A stretch of 64,000 nt of DNA from Candidatus Gastranaerophilales bacterium (GTDB lineage Bacteria; Cyanobacteriota; Vampirovibrionia; Gastranaerophilales; Gastranaerophilaceae): positions 160,655-224,654 of the forward strand of contig CANQRH010000004.1 in NCBI GenBank assembly GCA_947626225.1, read 5' to 3'. This document shows positions 27,318 to 36,359 of the stretch, piece after piece. The stretch's first letter is position 1; each line of letters begins with the position of its first letter. The position numbers and the translations under genes were made by a program. Below the pieces are notes generated by a model. It did no database searches and was not told where the DNA came from. It saw only the letters and a list, made by a program, of their open reading frames with translations.

Positions 27318-28461
27318 ATGAATGTTTTAAATCTTTTGAAAAAATTAAATCCTTCATTTTTCTTTTTAATACTAATAACTGTGTGTTTTATTTTCGGTTT
27401 TATTTATTCCTCAGTCTGGGGCTTATCATTTTTAAAATATTATAAACTTTACAAATCCGTTATAATAATTATTTTTTCAATATCCTTGTTTTTTAATGTA
27501 TTTGTATTTAAGTTTTATAATTATAAAAAATTTTTAATTCATTTACTTATTACTTTTGTTATTCTTGCCTCCTCTTATCATACACATAATTTTAATGTAT
27601 TGCTTTACTGGTTTTTTTTGTTAACCGTTGCGGGTATCAGTTTCAAAAATATATCAAAGATTGTTCTCGGGCTTACGGTTACGGGTCTCTTAACGGTTGT
27701 AACGCTAATTTTATCAGGCTTTGGGCAAAATATAATTTTTGAAAGGGTTGGCAGTGCATTATATTTTTACAGATACTCTTACGGATTTTTTGATCCGAAT
27801 ATTTTCTCGGCATATTTTGTACAAATTTGCATGGCGCTTATATATATCAGATGGAAAGATTTTTGTGCAAAAGATAATATTTTAATTTTTTTCAATTTTT
27901 TGTCTGACGTTCTTTTTTGCAAATTCAAGAACTTCGGCTGTTCTGATACTGCTGCTGTTGCTTATGACTAACTGCGCAAAATTTTTATTTAAAAATGAAG
28001 GTTACGGCATCTTTAAAGTTTCTGCGGTTTCATCCTGGGTTGGTGTACCGTTACTGTCATTTGTCAATGCAAAATTATATTGTAATTCATTTGGGCTTTC
28101 GATGCTTATTGATGAATTAGTTTCATGCCGCTTCCGTAATATGTGTTTCTGTTTGTCCCGATATCCGATTTCATGGTTCGGTAATTTTATGGTCGCAAAA
28201 AATGATTTATATATACTTGCAAATCTTTATGGCATATTGCTTATTCGTTTCGGTATTTTAGTTTTTGTTTTATTTATTTTAGCCTTGGGACTTTTGATTA
28301 AAAAAGTTTGCGAAAAAAGAAATGTTCCTCTTTTAATCATTATTATTACAACCTTATTACAGGGAGTATGCGAAGAATATCCGCTTATGCCGAATGTAAA
28401 TTATTCATTAATGGCACTGTCTTGCTTGTTAAATAATGATAAGTTATTTGCAGAAAAATAA
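27318..28461 (+). pseudogene. Wzy/O-antigen polymerase-like membrane protein, frameshifted
   Basis: Two overlapping frames together look like one polytopic membrane protein of about 380 aa. The first frame (27318-27971) gives about seven hydrophobic helices and the segment YGFFDPNIFSAYF. Near 27915 a T6 run (GTTCTTTTTTGC) breaks the frame: reading onward in the other frame gives FANSRTSAVLILLLLL, the small-residue plus Arg motif common in Wzy/ligase proteins, and continues to 28461. The natural call is an O-antigen polymerase or ligase inactivated by a +/-1 indel, though a sequencing error is possible. No SD; a TGaTAAATT element lies 7 nt before the ATG. It lies between two tRNAs and ends on the tRNA-Cys gene. 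Confidence 0.65.
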
Positions 28462-28532
28462 GGCGACACCCGGATTCGAACCGGGGGATAAAAGCTTTGC
28501 AGGCTTCTGCCTTACCACTTGGCCATGTCGCC
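28461..28532 (-). tRNA. tRNA-Cys (GCA)
   Basis: On the minus strand acceptor GGCGACA (from 28532) pairs with TGTCGCC. Anticodon stem GAAGC/GCTTT encloses CTGCAAA, anticodon GCA. T arm is CCCGGTTCGAATCCGGG. Discriminator U, as expected for tRNA-Cys. Confidence 0.95.
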
Positions 28533-28589
28533 GTTCCTTTATGATAAAAAAGACATGCCTAAATGTCAACATTAAAGTTTGCGGATTGG

Positions 28590-28910
28590 GTATGATTGCC
28601 CAACAGGGCAATATTTTTCGAAGTCATGCCCCACCGCAGGTTTTCTGCAGCAGGTTTGTGTTACGACTCCGACATTTTGATTATTAACAAGGCTCTCCGG
28701 AGTAGGTTGGGATTACTATCCCAATATCATGATTATTCAAACCGGATTTTACCTTTTGTCGGATTAGTAAATCCGACCTACAGTTTCTCCACGGTAGGTT
28801 GGGATTACCATCCCAACATCATGATTATCCAAACCGGATTTTACTTTTTTGTCGGATTAGTAAATCCGGCCTACAGCCTCTCCCCGGTAGGTTGGGATTA
28901 CTATCCCAAC
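28590..28910 (+). repeat. REP-like palindrome array 2 (upstream of the pseudopilin gene)
   Basis: Alternating A and B palindromes: A at 28702-28724, 28794-28817 and 28887-28910 (GTAG head, stem GTTGGGAT), B in the opposite sense at 28758-28781 and 28851-28874 (stem GTCGGATT, CTAC tail). The spacing of A copies is 92-93 bp. Degenerate copies extend left to about 28590. No CDS is supported in the 28533-28988 gap. Confidence 0.9.
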
Positions 28911-28928
28911 AACATGATTATTAATATA

Positions 28929-28957
28929 TTGCCAAAAATAAGTAAAGTATGTATAAT
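28929..28957 (+). promoter_or_regulatory. Promoter of the pseudopilin gene
   Basis: TTGCCA (28929-28934), 17-nt spacer, TATAAT (28952-28957), placed directly after the last palindrome of array 2; SD AAAGGAGG follows before ATG 28989. Confidence 0.7.
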
Positions 28958-28988
28958 AAGGCATGTATTGAATAAAAGGAGGATAAAT

Positions 28989-29842
28989 ATGAAAAGAATC
29001 GGACACATGGTCGGGGGGGGGGCAATAGACTAACTCCTTCAATCAGAAAGGGTTCATCCGTACCCTCAGCCAATAAAAGAGCATTTACCTTAGCGGAAAC
29101 ATTAATAACTTTAGGTGTAATAGGAGTAGTAGCCGTACTTGTATTACCAATGTTTGTAAACAAATACAGAGAACGAGTATTGCAGACAAGATATCAGAAA
29201 GCAAAATCCATCATTGCCAATGCTTATAACTTAATGATGGCAAAAGAAGAAGTAACGGATGTAACAGCGTTAGGCTTTATGGATTGTAAAGACAGTAAAT
29301 GTTATTCTGATTATCACAGCAGATATTTTCATATCTTGGCAGACAGTGCCAACGGACTTGATATCGATACATTGCCATTGCAATATAAAAAGAATTCCGC
29401 CTCTTTAACATTTATACCGAGTGCTTATGCGGATGATGAATATTCTGATTTCAAATGGAAGGATGTCCCGTATGTATTTGCCGTTCCTGAGGGATATATA
29501 TTTGGAGTAATGAAAGATGAGGATTCAAATTCTTTCAGTATAGTAACTGATGTAAGTTCCAATTATGCCAATCCGAATACGGTAATGGAGGATTTGTATA
29601 AATTCAGAGTCATAGCTTCAAGCCGAATTGTTGATGTATCTGAAGAATTGAACGGTAATGATGATGCCGGCTATGTTTGTGATGAATCTTGTTTCAATAC
29701 TGGTGGTAGTAAGGGTGATGATAAATGTCCGAAACTTCCCATGAATTACTACTATCGCGACATGAACGGAAAATGTATGGTATGTGAGGGTACGATGGGG
29801 TATAGAGAGGAAAACTGTAAATCGCCTAATGATTATAAGTAA
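28989..29842 (+). CDS. Type IV pilin/pseudopilin-like protein, frame broken at a G10 tract
   Basis: ATG 28989 has the best SD in the region (AAAGGAGG). The frame runs M-K-R-I-G-H-M-V, enters G10 (29013-29022) and stops. With 11 (or 8) G residues it joins the frame that continues through a prepilin-type site and helix (AFTLAETLITLGVIGVVAVL, start about 29077) to 29842, about 284 aa. As sequenced only an internal start would work, losing the prepilin N-terminus. The processed helix, the KxxxAxxIIANAYNLM segment and a Cys-rich C-terminal domain fit the variable pseudopilins of this lineage (type II secretion/T4P fold). REP array 3 begins 3 nt after the stop. I read it as phase-variable or an indel artefact. 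Confidence 0.75.
29013..29022 (+). repeat. Poly-G tract (G10) in the 5' coding region
   Basis: Ten G residues nine codons after the ATG. The pilin frame needs 8 or 11. Confidence 0.95.
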
Positions 29843-29845
29843 ACA

Positions 29846-30176
29846 GTAGGTCGGATTTACTAATCCGACAAAAGATAAAATGCGGTTTGAATAATCAAGG
29901 ATGTTGGGATGGTAATCCCAACCTACCGAGGAGAATCTGTAGGTCGGATTTACTAATCCGACAAAAGGTAAAATCCGATTTGGATAATTAAGATGTTGAG
30001 ATGCTAATCCCAACCTACCGTGGAGAACCTTTTTAATAATCAAGTAGGTCGGATTTACTAATCCGACAAAAAGCCAAAATTCGGTTTGGATAATCAAGAT
30101 GTTGGGATAGTAATCCCAACCTACCGCAGAGAGCCTTGTTAATAATCCGGATGTTTGGGCATCAATCCCAACCCGC
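29846..30176 (-). repeat. REP-like palindrome array 3 (downstream of the pseudopilin gene, inverted to array 2)
   Basis: B palindromes with GTAG heads at 29846-29869, 29939-29962 and 30044-30067 alternate with A palindromes in reverse at 29903-29926, 29995-30018 and 30101-30124, plus a degenerate copy at 30153-30176. Spacers are the reverse complement of those in array 2. The gap 29843-30258 contains no CDS; it holds this array and the adhE terminator. Confidence 0.9.
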
Positions 30177-30207
30177 TGCAGAGAACCTGCCTTTTGGGGC
30201 ATCGGAT

Positions 30208-30240
30208 ATAAAAAAAGAACCGCAATTATGCGGTTCTTTT
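30208..30240 (-). terminator. adhE terminator
   Basis: On the minus strand stem AAAAGAACCGC, loop ATAATT, stem GCGGTTCTTTT and a T-run, about 20 nt after the adhE stop. Confidence 0.85.
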
Positions 30241-30258
30241 CTTCTTTTGAAAGGAGTC

Positions 30259-32928
30259 TTATTTTTTAGACGGGTAATAATCTCTTACTACGCCTTTGAA
30301 TGCGTCTTGGTAGATTGCCTTGATATCCTTCATCAAAGGATATGCAGGGTTAGCACCCGTACATTGATCGTCAAATGCAAGCTCAACCATTTCGTCAAGT
30401 TTAGCATTAAAGTCAGATTCGGTTACTCCGAAATCTTTAATGGAATTCGGAAGATTTACCGATTTCATTAATTTGTCAATTGCATCAATCAGCAGTGCAA
30501 CTTTTTCATCATCGTTTTTACCGCCGAGTTTAAGTTCATCTGCTATTTGACCGTATTTAGCCTTAGCATTCGGGAACTTGTACTGCGGGAATGTACATTG
30601 TTTTTTCGGACAATCAACCGCGTTGTATTTGATTACCTGTCTGATTAACAATGCGTTTGCCACACCGTGAGGAATGCTGAACATTGCACCGAGTTTGTGA
30701 GCCATTGAGTGACACAAACCTAAGAAAGAGTTTGCAAATGCCATACCTGCAATTGTTGCGGCATAATGCATTTTTTCTCTTGCTGTCGGATCGTTAGCAC
30801 CTTCGGTGTATGAACGTTCAAGATATTTGAATACAAGTTTTGTTGCTTCAAGAGCGTTTGAATTTGTGAAGTTTGTAGCCATTGCCGAAACGTAAGCTTC
30901 CAATGAATGAACAAGAGCATCAATACCTGATGCGGCTGTCAATCCTTTTGGCATTCCGTCAACAAAGTTCGGATCAATGATAGCAATATTCGGTGTCAAA
31001 GCGTAATCAGCAATTGCATATTTTACGTGAGTTTCGTCATCAGTTATGATTGCAAACGGCGTAACTTCAGAACCCGTACCTGATGTTGTCGGAATTGCAA
31101 CCATAGTTGCTTTTTTACCCAAGTCAGGAATACGGCAAATTCTTTTTCTTATATCCATAAATCTCATTGCAATATCTTCAAATACCGTTTCAGGCTGTTC
31201 ATAAAGCAGCCACATGATTTTTGCGGCATCCATCGGAGAACCTCCGCCCAGTGAAATAATTACATCCGGTTCGTAAGGTCTGATGATTTCCATTGCCTGA
31301 TTAATTGTAGACAATGTAGGATCCGGTTTTACATCAAAGAATATCTGGTGGTCAATACCGATTTCATCAAGAACGTTAACTATGCTGTCAACTGCACCGG
31401 AGTTAAATAAAAATCTGTCGGTAACGATAAACGCACGTTTTTTGCCTTGAAGTTCACGAAGTGCCAAATCAACAGCACCTCTTTTGAAGTAAACTTTTGG
31501 CGGAACTTTAAACCAGAGCATATTTTCTCTCCTTTCAGCAACTGTTTTGTAATTTAATAAGTGTTCCACACCTACGTTACCCGAAACAGAGTTTCCGCCC
31601 CAGGAACCGCAGCCCAATGTTAATGACGGTTCTAATTTGAAGTTGTATAAATCACCGATACCGCCCTGTGATGAAGGTGAATTTACAAGAAGCCTGCAAG
31701 TCGGAAGTTTTTCCGCAAAATAATTGATTCTGTCTTGTGTTCTTGCATCAGTATACAATACCGAAGTGTGTCCCGCACCGCCCAGAATTACTAAGTCATG
31801 TGCCATATCAACGGCTTCGTTAAAATCTTTTGCTTTGTATAATGCAAGAATCGGAGACAGTTTTTCGTGTGCAAACGGATTTGCAACATCAACTTCTTTT
31901 TCCTCGCCGACAAGAACTTTAATTGATTCATCAACTTCAATTCCTGCCATTTCCGCAATCTTGTATGCCGGTTGTCCGACAATTTTAGGATTAACCGAAC
32001 CTGCTTCGGTAAGTATTATGTCGGAAACTTTTTTTGCTTCTTTTTCGCTTAAAATGTATGCACCGCGAAATTCAAGTTCTTTTTTAACATCTTCGTATAC
32101 ATCTTTTACACAGACAATTGACTGTTCCGATGCACAAATCATACCGTTGTCAAATGTTTTTGAAAGAAGTATTGACGAAACTGCCATTTGAATATCTGCG
32201 GTTTCATCTATAATTGCCGGAGTGTTTCCGGGGCCTACACCGAGTGCCGGTTTGCCTGATGAATATGCGGCTTTAACCATTCCCGGGCCGCCGGTTGCAA
32301 GAATACAATCTACTGAAGGGTGTTTCATCAACTGATTTGAAAGTTCAATTGACGGAACATCTATCCAGCCGATAATATCTTCCGGAGCTCCTGCTTTTAC
32401 CGCAGCTTCAAGAACAAGCTTTGCTGCTGCTATTGTAGAATTTTTTGCTCTCGGGTGGGGTGAAAATATTATTGCGTTTCTTGTTTTTAATGCAATCAAT
32501 GATTTGAATATTGCAGTTGATGTCGGGTTGGTTGTCGGAACGATTCCGGCAATTACTCCCAAAGGTTCAGCAACAATTTTTATACCGTTGGCTTTATCCT
32601 GAGATATTACACCGCAAGTTTTTGCATTTTTATGCTTGTTATAAATGTATTCTGCTGCGTAATGGTTTTTGATAATCTTATCTTCCACAACGCCCATCCC
32701 TGTGTCCTCAACCGCCATTTTAGCAAGAGGTATACGAGCTTTGTCAGCCGCTGTAGCTGCTGCTTTGAATATCGCATCAACCTGTTCCTGCGTGTATGTT
32801 GAATAAATTTTTTGTGCTTTCTTAACTCTTTCGATAAGCAGTTCCAATTGTTCGGCAGTATCGACCAATGTGGACTTGTTCAAGGTCTTTTCCAGTTTCT
32901 CAACTGTCTTTTTGCTTTTTGTTGTCAT
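30259..32928 (-). CDS. adhE: Bifunctional acetaldehyde-CoA/alcohol dehydrogenase
   Basis: 889 aa, full length. It converts acetyl-CoA to ethanol through acetaldehyde, recycling two NADH in fermentation. The N-terminal aldehyde dehydrogenase half (about 1-440) has the catalytic Cys in [10 protein letters not shown] and VGPGNTP. The C-terminal iron-dependent alcohol dehydrogenase half (about 460-889) has [12 protein letters not shown] and the metal-ligand block [27 protein letters not shown] before ATG 32928. Single gene with a strong promoter overlapped by a Rex-like operator. Confidence 0.97.
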   Translation of the reverse strand: MTTKSKKTVEKLEKTLNKSTLVDTAEQLELLIERVKKAQKIYSTYTQEQVDAIFKAAATAADKARIPLAKMAVEDTGMGVVEDKIIKNHYAAEYIYNKHKNAKTCGVISQDKANGIKIVAEPLGVIAGIVPTTNPTSTAIFKSLIALKTRNAIIFSPHPRAKNSTIAAAKLVLEAAVKAGAPEDIIGWIDVPSIELSNQLMKHPSVDCILATGGPGMVKAAYSSGKPALGVGPGNTPAIIDETADIQMAVSSILLSKTFDNGMICASEQSIVCVKDVYEDVKKELEFRGAYILSEKEAKKVSDIILTEAGSVNPKIVGQPAYKIAEMAGIEVDESIKVLVGEEKEVDVANPFAHEKLSPILALYKAKDFNEAVDMAHDLVILGGAGHTSVLYTDARTQDRINYFAEKLPTCRLLVNSPSSQGGIGDLYNFKLEPSLTLGCGSWGGNSVSGNVGVEHLLNYKTVAERRENMLWFKVPPKVYFKRGAVDLALRELQGKKRAFIVTDRFLFNSGAVDSIVNVLDEIGIDHQIFFDVKPDPTLSTINQAMEIIRPYEPDVIISLGGGSPMDAAKIMWLLYEQPETVFEDIAMRFMDIRKRICRIPDLGKKATMVAIPTTSGTGSEVTPFAIITDDETHVKYAIADYALTPNIAIIDPNFVDGMPKGLTAASGIDALVHSLEAYVSAMATNFTNSNALEATKLVFKYLERSYTEGANDPTAREKMHYAATIAGMAFANSFLGLCHSMAHKLGAMFSIPHGVANALLIRQVIKYNAVDCPKKQCTFPQYKFPNAKAKYGQIADELKLGGKNDDEKVALLIDAIDKLMKSVNLPNSIKDFGVTESDFNAKLDEMVELAFDDQCTGANPAYPLMKDIKAIYQDAFKGVVRDYYPSKK

Positions 32929-32963
32929 CTTTATCTCCTTTTGGTAAATATATATATAATTAT

Positions 32964-32981
32964 TCGTGATTTATTTCACAA
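32964..32981. promoter_or_regulatory. Rex-like redox operator at the adhE start site
   Basis: Reading on the minus strand, TTGTGAA-ATAA-ATCACGA fits the Rex consensus TTGTGAA-N4-TTCACAA in 12 of 14 positions. It lies 4 nt downstream of the -10, over the expected transcription start, so binding would block initiation. AdhE is a classic Rex target; repression is relieved when NADH is high. Confidence 0.7.
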
Positions 32982-32985
32982 TTAC

Positions 32986-33014
32986 ATTATAAAATAAATA
33001 TGAATTAAAAGCAA
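32986..33014 (-). promoter_or_regulatory. adhE promoter
   Basis: Minus strand TTGCTT (33014-33009), exact 17-nt spacer, TATAAT (32991-32986). Confidence 0.75.
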
Positions 33015-33052
33015 GTGTATTTTATACAATCTTTATACAAGTTTAATACGTG

Positions 33053-33081
33053 TTTACTTATCCGGGTAAAAGTAATATAAT
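33053..33081 (+). promoter_or_regulatory. Leaderless promoter of the 233-aa gene
   Basis: TTTACT (33053-33058), 17-nt spacer, TATAAT (33076-33081), then 6 nt to ATG 33088. There is no room for an SD. Confidence 0.65.
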
Positions 33082-33087
33082 ACCGTT

Positions 33088-33789
33088 ATGAATATGTTTG
33101 AAAAAATAGTTTATAATATTTTGTGCTTAAAGGAAAAATCCCTGAAGAAAAAACTTGAAAAATATCTGAAAACTTCCAGTACGAATTCAACATCGAAAAG
33201 AGTGTTTTCATCTCATGCAACAGTTACTCTGACAGCCGAAACAGAAAAAAATATTGAAACCGTAAAGAAAAGCGTATCCGATATCGTAAAATCGTGTTCG
33301 AATAATCCCGTGAAACTCTTGCAATACATTGAAAGCAAAGGAACAAAAGTTGTCAAATTAAACAATGCCGATAAACTGCTTGCGATAATCAAGGAAGAAG
33401 AAGGATTGATTACTCCTCTTGAGGGGATTGAAGCTTTATATATAAATATTATATGCGGATTTGGTTTGTCTTTCAGGACAAAACCCGTCTTTATTATGAG
33501 AGAAGGGCAGATTGACGAATACTTTATGGCTCATCAATTTTATAAGTGGTATGCTCTGAAAGCAGGTTTGCCCGGATTTGATTATTTATCCCAGAAGATT
33601 TTTAAAATTTTCCTTAATTCGGACGGCTCGCTTATTTCCAATTTAAGCCTTGATGAAATGACCGGATTGAAAGAGGCGGTCAGCCGCGACAGAGAAGCCG
33701 CTGAGTTTGCACTTGCTTTGGCAAGAGAAAAAGAGGGTGCCAAAAAAGTTATGAAGAAAATGAAAGATGAAGGCGGCGCTCAAATATAA
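33088..33789 (+). CDS. Hypothetical cytosolic protein
   Basis: 233 aa, not recognised. Lys-rich N-terminus (1-60), an ETEKNIETVKKSVSDIVKSCSNNP helix, a central globular part with PLEGIEALYINIICGFGLSFRTKPVF, and a charged C-terminal helix rich in Lys/Glu/Ala. No signal peptide or membrane helix is obvious. It stands alone with its own leaderless-type promoter and a bidirectional terminator behind it. Confidence 0.75.
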   Translation: MNMFEKIVYNILCLKEKSLKKKLEKYLKTSSTNSTSKRVFSSHATVTLTAETEKNIETVKKSVSDIVKSCSNNPVKLLQYIESKGTKVVKLNNADKLLAIIKEEEGLITPLEGIEALYINIICGFGLSFRTKPVFIMREGQIDEYFMAHQFYKWYALKAGLPGFDYLSQKIFKIFLNSDGSLISNLSLDEMTGLKEAVSRDREAAEFALALAREKEGAKKVMKKMKDEGGAQI

Positions 33790-33791
33790 AA

Positions 33792-33817
33792 AAAGAACCG
33801 ATAAGGTTCTTTTTTTA
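33792..33817. terminator. Bidirectional terminator
   Basis: Stem AAAGAACC, loop GATAA, stem GGTTCTTT, flanked by A and T runs. It can end the 233-aa gene and the small minus-strand gene at 33852. Confidence 0.8.
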
Positions 33818-33851
33818 TAAACATCGAGGAAAAATGAGGAAAATAAATTTT

Positions 33852-34004
33852 TTATATTTCGCTTTTAAAGACCGAAATTTTTGATAAGTCTTTTAATGCA
33901 AAATCAGTGTTAATTTCAAATTGATTTTTTGATTCATCCTTTTTCTTTATGTCCTCCCAATATGTTTTGCTTAATTGGGGGTACCCTTTTTGAATTTCTG
34001 CCAT
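33852..34004 (-). CDS. Small hypothetical protein (50 aa)
   Basis: Minus-strand ATG at 34004 with a good SD (AAGGA, 7-8 nt upstream) opens a 50-aa frame, MAEIQKGYPQLSKTYWEDIK...FKSEI. It is charged and soluble-looking, with the terminator at 33792 behind it. SD, natural composition and terminator together suggest a real gene; function is unknown. Confidence 0.5.
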   Translation of the reverse strand: MAEIQKGYPQLSKTYWEDIKKKDESKNQFEINTDFALKDLSKISVFKSEI

Positions 34005-34080
34005 ACGATTTTCCTTACATAAAACATGTCGGACAAAGTACGCAAAACTTTAATAATTTTTGATAAATGTTGCGGATTTG

Positions 34081-36306
34081 TTACACTCTTTTTATGGTAA
34101 GAAGCATTTCGTTAGGTACAAAATAATCTTTAACGCCAAAGTTTGCATTAACAAACAAAAATTCCAGAGTATCGCCTTTGTTTATATCAATATCATCAAA
34201 CGGAATGCTTATATCCACAACATTATCGTAAACGGCTTTGATATTTTTCGGAGAATCAATTACCCACAAGTTGTTGGCAATAGCTTTCACCAGTCTTACA
34301 AGGTTAATTTGATTTTCGTAAATGGAAATTTGCATTTCATTATGAAATTTTTCTTTTGAAATAGGCATAATACTTTCGGTTTTTTGTACGATTCTTATGG
34401 GAGAAAGCACCTGTTTTTTATTTTTGCTTCTCGTATAAAGATAGAGTTGATTGACCTGTTTTTCTATGGTTGTGTTGTTTTTTATGTAGTCATTTATATA
34501 AAGTCTCAGATAGAGGTTGTCTTTGTCGTAGCCGTAACAAATTTTGTCATAAAACTTGTTTTCTTTTAAAACAGGCCCGTCCGGAATTTTTATACATCCG
34601 GCATTAAGCCAGCTTGCATCGTCCGGTTCTTTTCCGTCCAGAACGGGAGTAAATTCGCCTTTTGGATATCTTGACGGCTTTGTAATAGCGGAAATTAACG
34701 GTATATCAAGATTTTCCGGAACTTTTAAACCCAAATATTTATAAATATTTTTTAAATGTTCGCGGAATATGAAATCAAAAATGTTATCGCGTCCTGAATC
34801 GTTAGGTTCTCCGTACCACCAGAACCAGTCACTTCCTTCGCATATAAAAAGTTCCCTGCGGGCATCATCAATATGCGGATCTGAAGGATTTTTTTTCACG
34901 TAATTGCAAAAATCATCTCTGACTTGTTTTAAATAAGTCCATGCAAGATTTTTAAGCGGTTCGCCGATCCAAAGTTTAAAATTCCTGTTTACCCAAGAAC
35001 CTGAACTTATTTTTGCCAAAGTTTTTTGGGTATCCTTTTCCAAATAGTCGCTTATCAAGACAGTTTCCAATGTAGAGTCATTTTCAATGAGTGAATATAA
35101 TGTATTTAAAAATGTTGTTCCGTCTTCAATATAATTTTCCCAGCAGTTTTCTCCGTCCATTGCAATTGTCAAAAGATGATTTTCATCAGGCGATGAAAGA
35201 AGTTTGCTTTGAAGAATTTTAATCCTGTCATACAAATCGTTTGCGGCACCTTCGGGTGAATGGTTGGGATATTCAAAACCTATCAAATTGGGAATTAGCG
35301 AATCTCTGAAGATAATATTCATCCCGTTGCAGTTGTAGCTTTTTACAAGGTGATAAGGTTCCTCCAGATGTCCTCTGAAATCCCTTGCAAATTCAAAGTT
35401 TATTGAATCCGAAAGAATACCTTCATCCGAAATAGTCCATTTTATGCCGAGTTCTTTGAATAAATTTATTTCTTTGCTGTCAATGCATTGTTCTGAAGGC
35501 CATACCCCTTTCGGACGTCTGCCGAAAAGTTCTTCAATTCTGTCAAGTGCCATTTTTGTCTGCATTTTTGCATCAAGTTCCATTTTTAAGTCAGACGGCA
35601 AATCGTTCTCATAGGATTTTCTTGCACATTTTATATCAAGAAGTACGGGCAAAATCGGATGATAATAAGGGCTTGTAGTAATTTCAATTTTGCCTTTATT
35701 CAAAAAATCTTTGTATGCGGGAATTATTCGTTTAATAATATCCCGTTGGATTTCTATGATTATTTCTCTGTCTTTCAGAGTGTAATTTTTTCCTTTTTTT
35801 ATAAGTTTTTTTAATTCGGGATACGTATTTTTGTGTATGGGATCAATCCACGCAAGATTAAATAATGCCATTAAATCGGAATATTCCTGATCCGTAAATA
35901 TATTGATATCATTTTCGCCAATATGCTGGAATTTTTGATAAAGTCTGTTATATTCGTGATTCGGAAGAATCATTGAATGATAGTTTGCATCAAAAAAGTT
36001 GTTGATAATATATTCTTTATCGGCATCGCTCAATTCCGAAACATCTTTCACCGTAAGTCTGGAGTGAATATCGTGAAAACCGTATTCTCCGTAATTTATG
36101 AGAGCATCTAAAAGAACGGGGACAAGGTTGAAATTAAGTTTAATATTTTTATACTTTCTGCTGATTAAGAGCATATCAAGGTAATCTTTAACCGCATGCA
36201 GCCTTATCCACGGCATAAGATAATCCCCTTGCGGACTAAGCTGATATACCGGCTGGTGCATGTGCCAGTAGAATGCTATAGAAAGTTTTTTATTCTGACT
36301 CATCAT
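34081..36306 (-). CDS. Glycoside hydrolase family 57 (amylase / glucanotransferase type)
   Basis: About 741 aa. The N-terminal GH57 barrel opens with SIAFYWHMHQPVYQ and includes the nucleophile region GVWPSEQCID (Glu) and the acid region IAMDGENCWENY (Asp). The C-terminal third is a beta-rich domain (about 560-741) of the kind that follows GH57 catalytic modules. GH57 enzymes act on alpha-glucans such as glycogen. I place the start at ATG 36306, not the TTG at 36309, because TGcTATAAT ends 7 nt before 36306. Substrate inferred. Confidence 0.88.
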   Translation of the reverse strand: MMSQNKKLSIAFYWHMHQPVYQLSPQGDYLMPWIRLHAVKDYLDMLLISRKYKNIKLNFNLVPVLLDALINYGEYGFHDIHSRLTVKDVSELSDADKEYIINNFFDANYHSMILPNHEYNRLYQKFQHIGENDINIFTDQEYSDLMALFNLAWIDPIHKNTYPELKKLIKKGKNYTLKDREIIIEIQRDIIKRIIPAYKDFLNKGKIEITTSPYYHPILPVLLDIKCARKSYENDLPSDLKMELDAKMQTKMALDRIEELFGRRPKGVWPSEQCIDSKEINLFKELGIKWTISDEGILSDSINFEFARDFRGHLEEPYHLVKSYNCNGMNIIFRDSLIPNLIGFEYPNHSPEGAANDLYDRIKILQSKLLSSPDENHLLTIAMDGENCWENYIEDGTTFLNTLYSLIENDSTLETVLISDYLEKDTQKTLAKISSGSWVNRNFKLWIGEPLKNLAWTYLKQVRDDFCNYVKKNPSDPHIDDARRELFICEGSDWFWWYGEPNDSGRDNIFDFIFREHLKNIYKYLGLKVPENLDIPLISAITKPSRYPKGEFTPVLDGKEPDDASWLNAGCIKIPDGPVLKENKFYDKICYGYDKDNLYLRLYINDYIKNNTTIEKQVNQLYLYTRSKNKKQVLSPIRIVQKTESIMPISKEKFHNEMQISIYENQINLVRLVKAIANNLWVIDSPKNIKAVYDNVVDISIPFDDIDINKGDTLEFLFVNANFGVKDYFVPNEMLLTIKRV

Positions 36307-36313
36307 CAAAACA

Positions 36314-36322
36314 ATTATAGCA
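36314..36322 (-). promoter_or_regulatory. Extended -10 of the GH57 gene (leaderless arrangement)
   Basis: Minus strand TGcTATAAT (36322-36314), 7 nt before ATG 36306; no SD. Confidence 0.6.
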
Positions 36323-36359
36323 TTAAATTACGAAAAAATATATCGGAAATAAATTTTTG

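Noticed and set aside
28436..29033. Plus-strand frames across tRNA-Cys and array 2
   Set aside because: They read through a tRNA and palindromic repeats; composition is that of the repeats.
28590..30190. Regularly spaced repeats resembling a CRISPR array
   Set aside because: Units are two different palindromes in alternating orientation with conserved, not unique, spacers, and there are no cas genes; REP/BIME fits better.
29618..30202. Minus-strand 194-aa frame across the pilin 3' end and array 3
   Set aside because: Its translation is mostly repeated palindrome sequence (VGLVNPTY repeats); there is no SD and it is antisense to the pilin gene.
31724..32191. 155-aa frame antisense to adhE
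   Set aside because: Shadow of a strongly coding gene, with no ribosome site or context.
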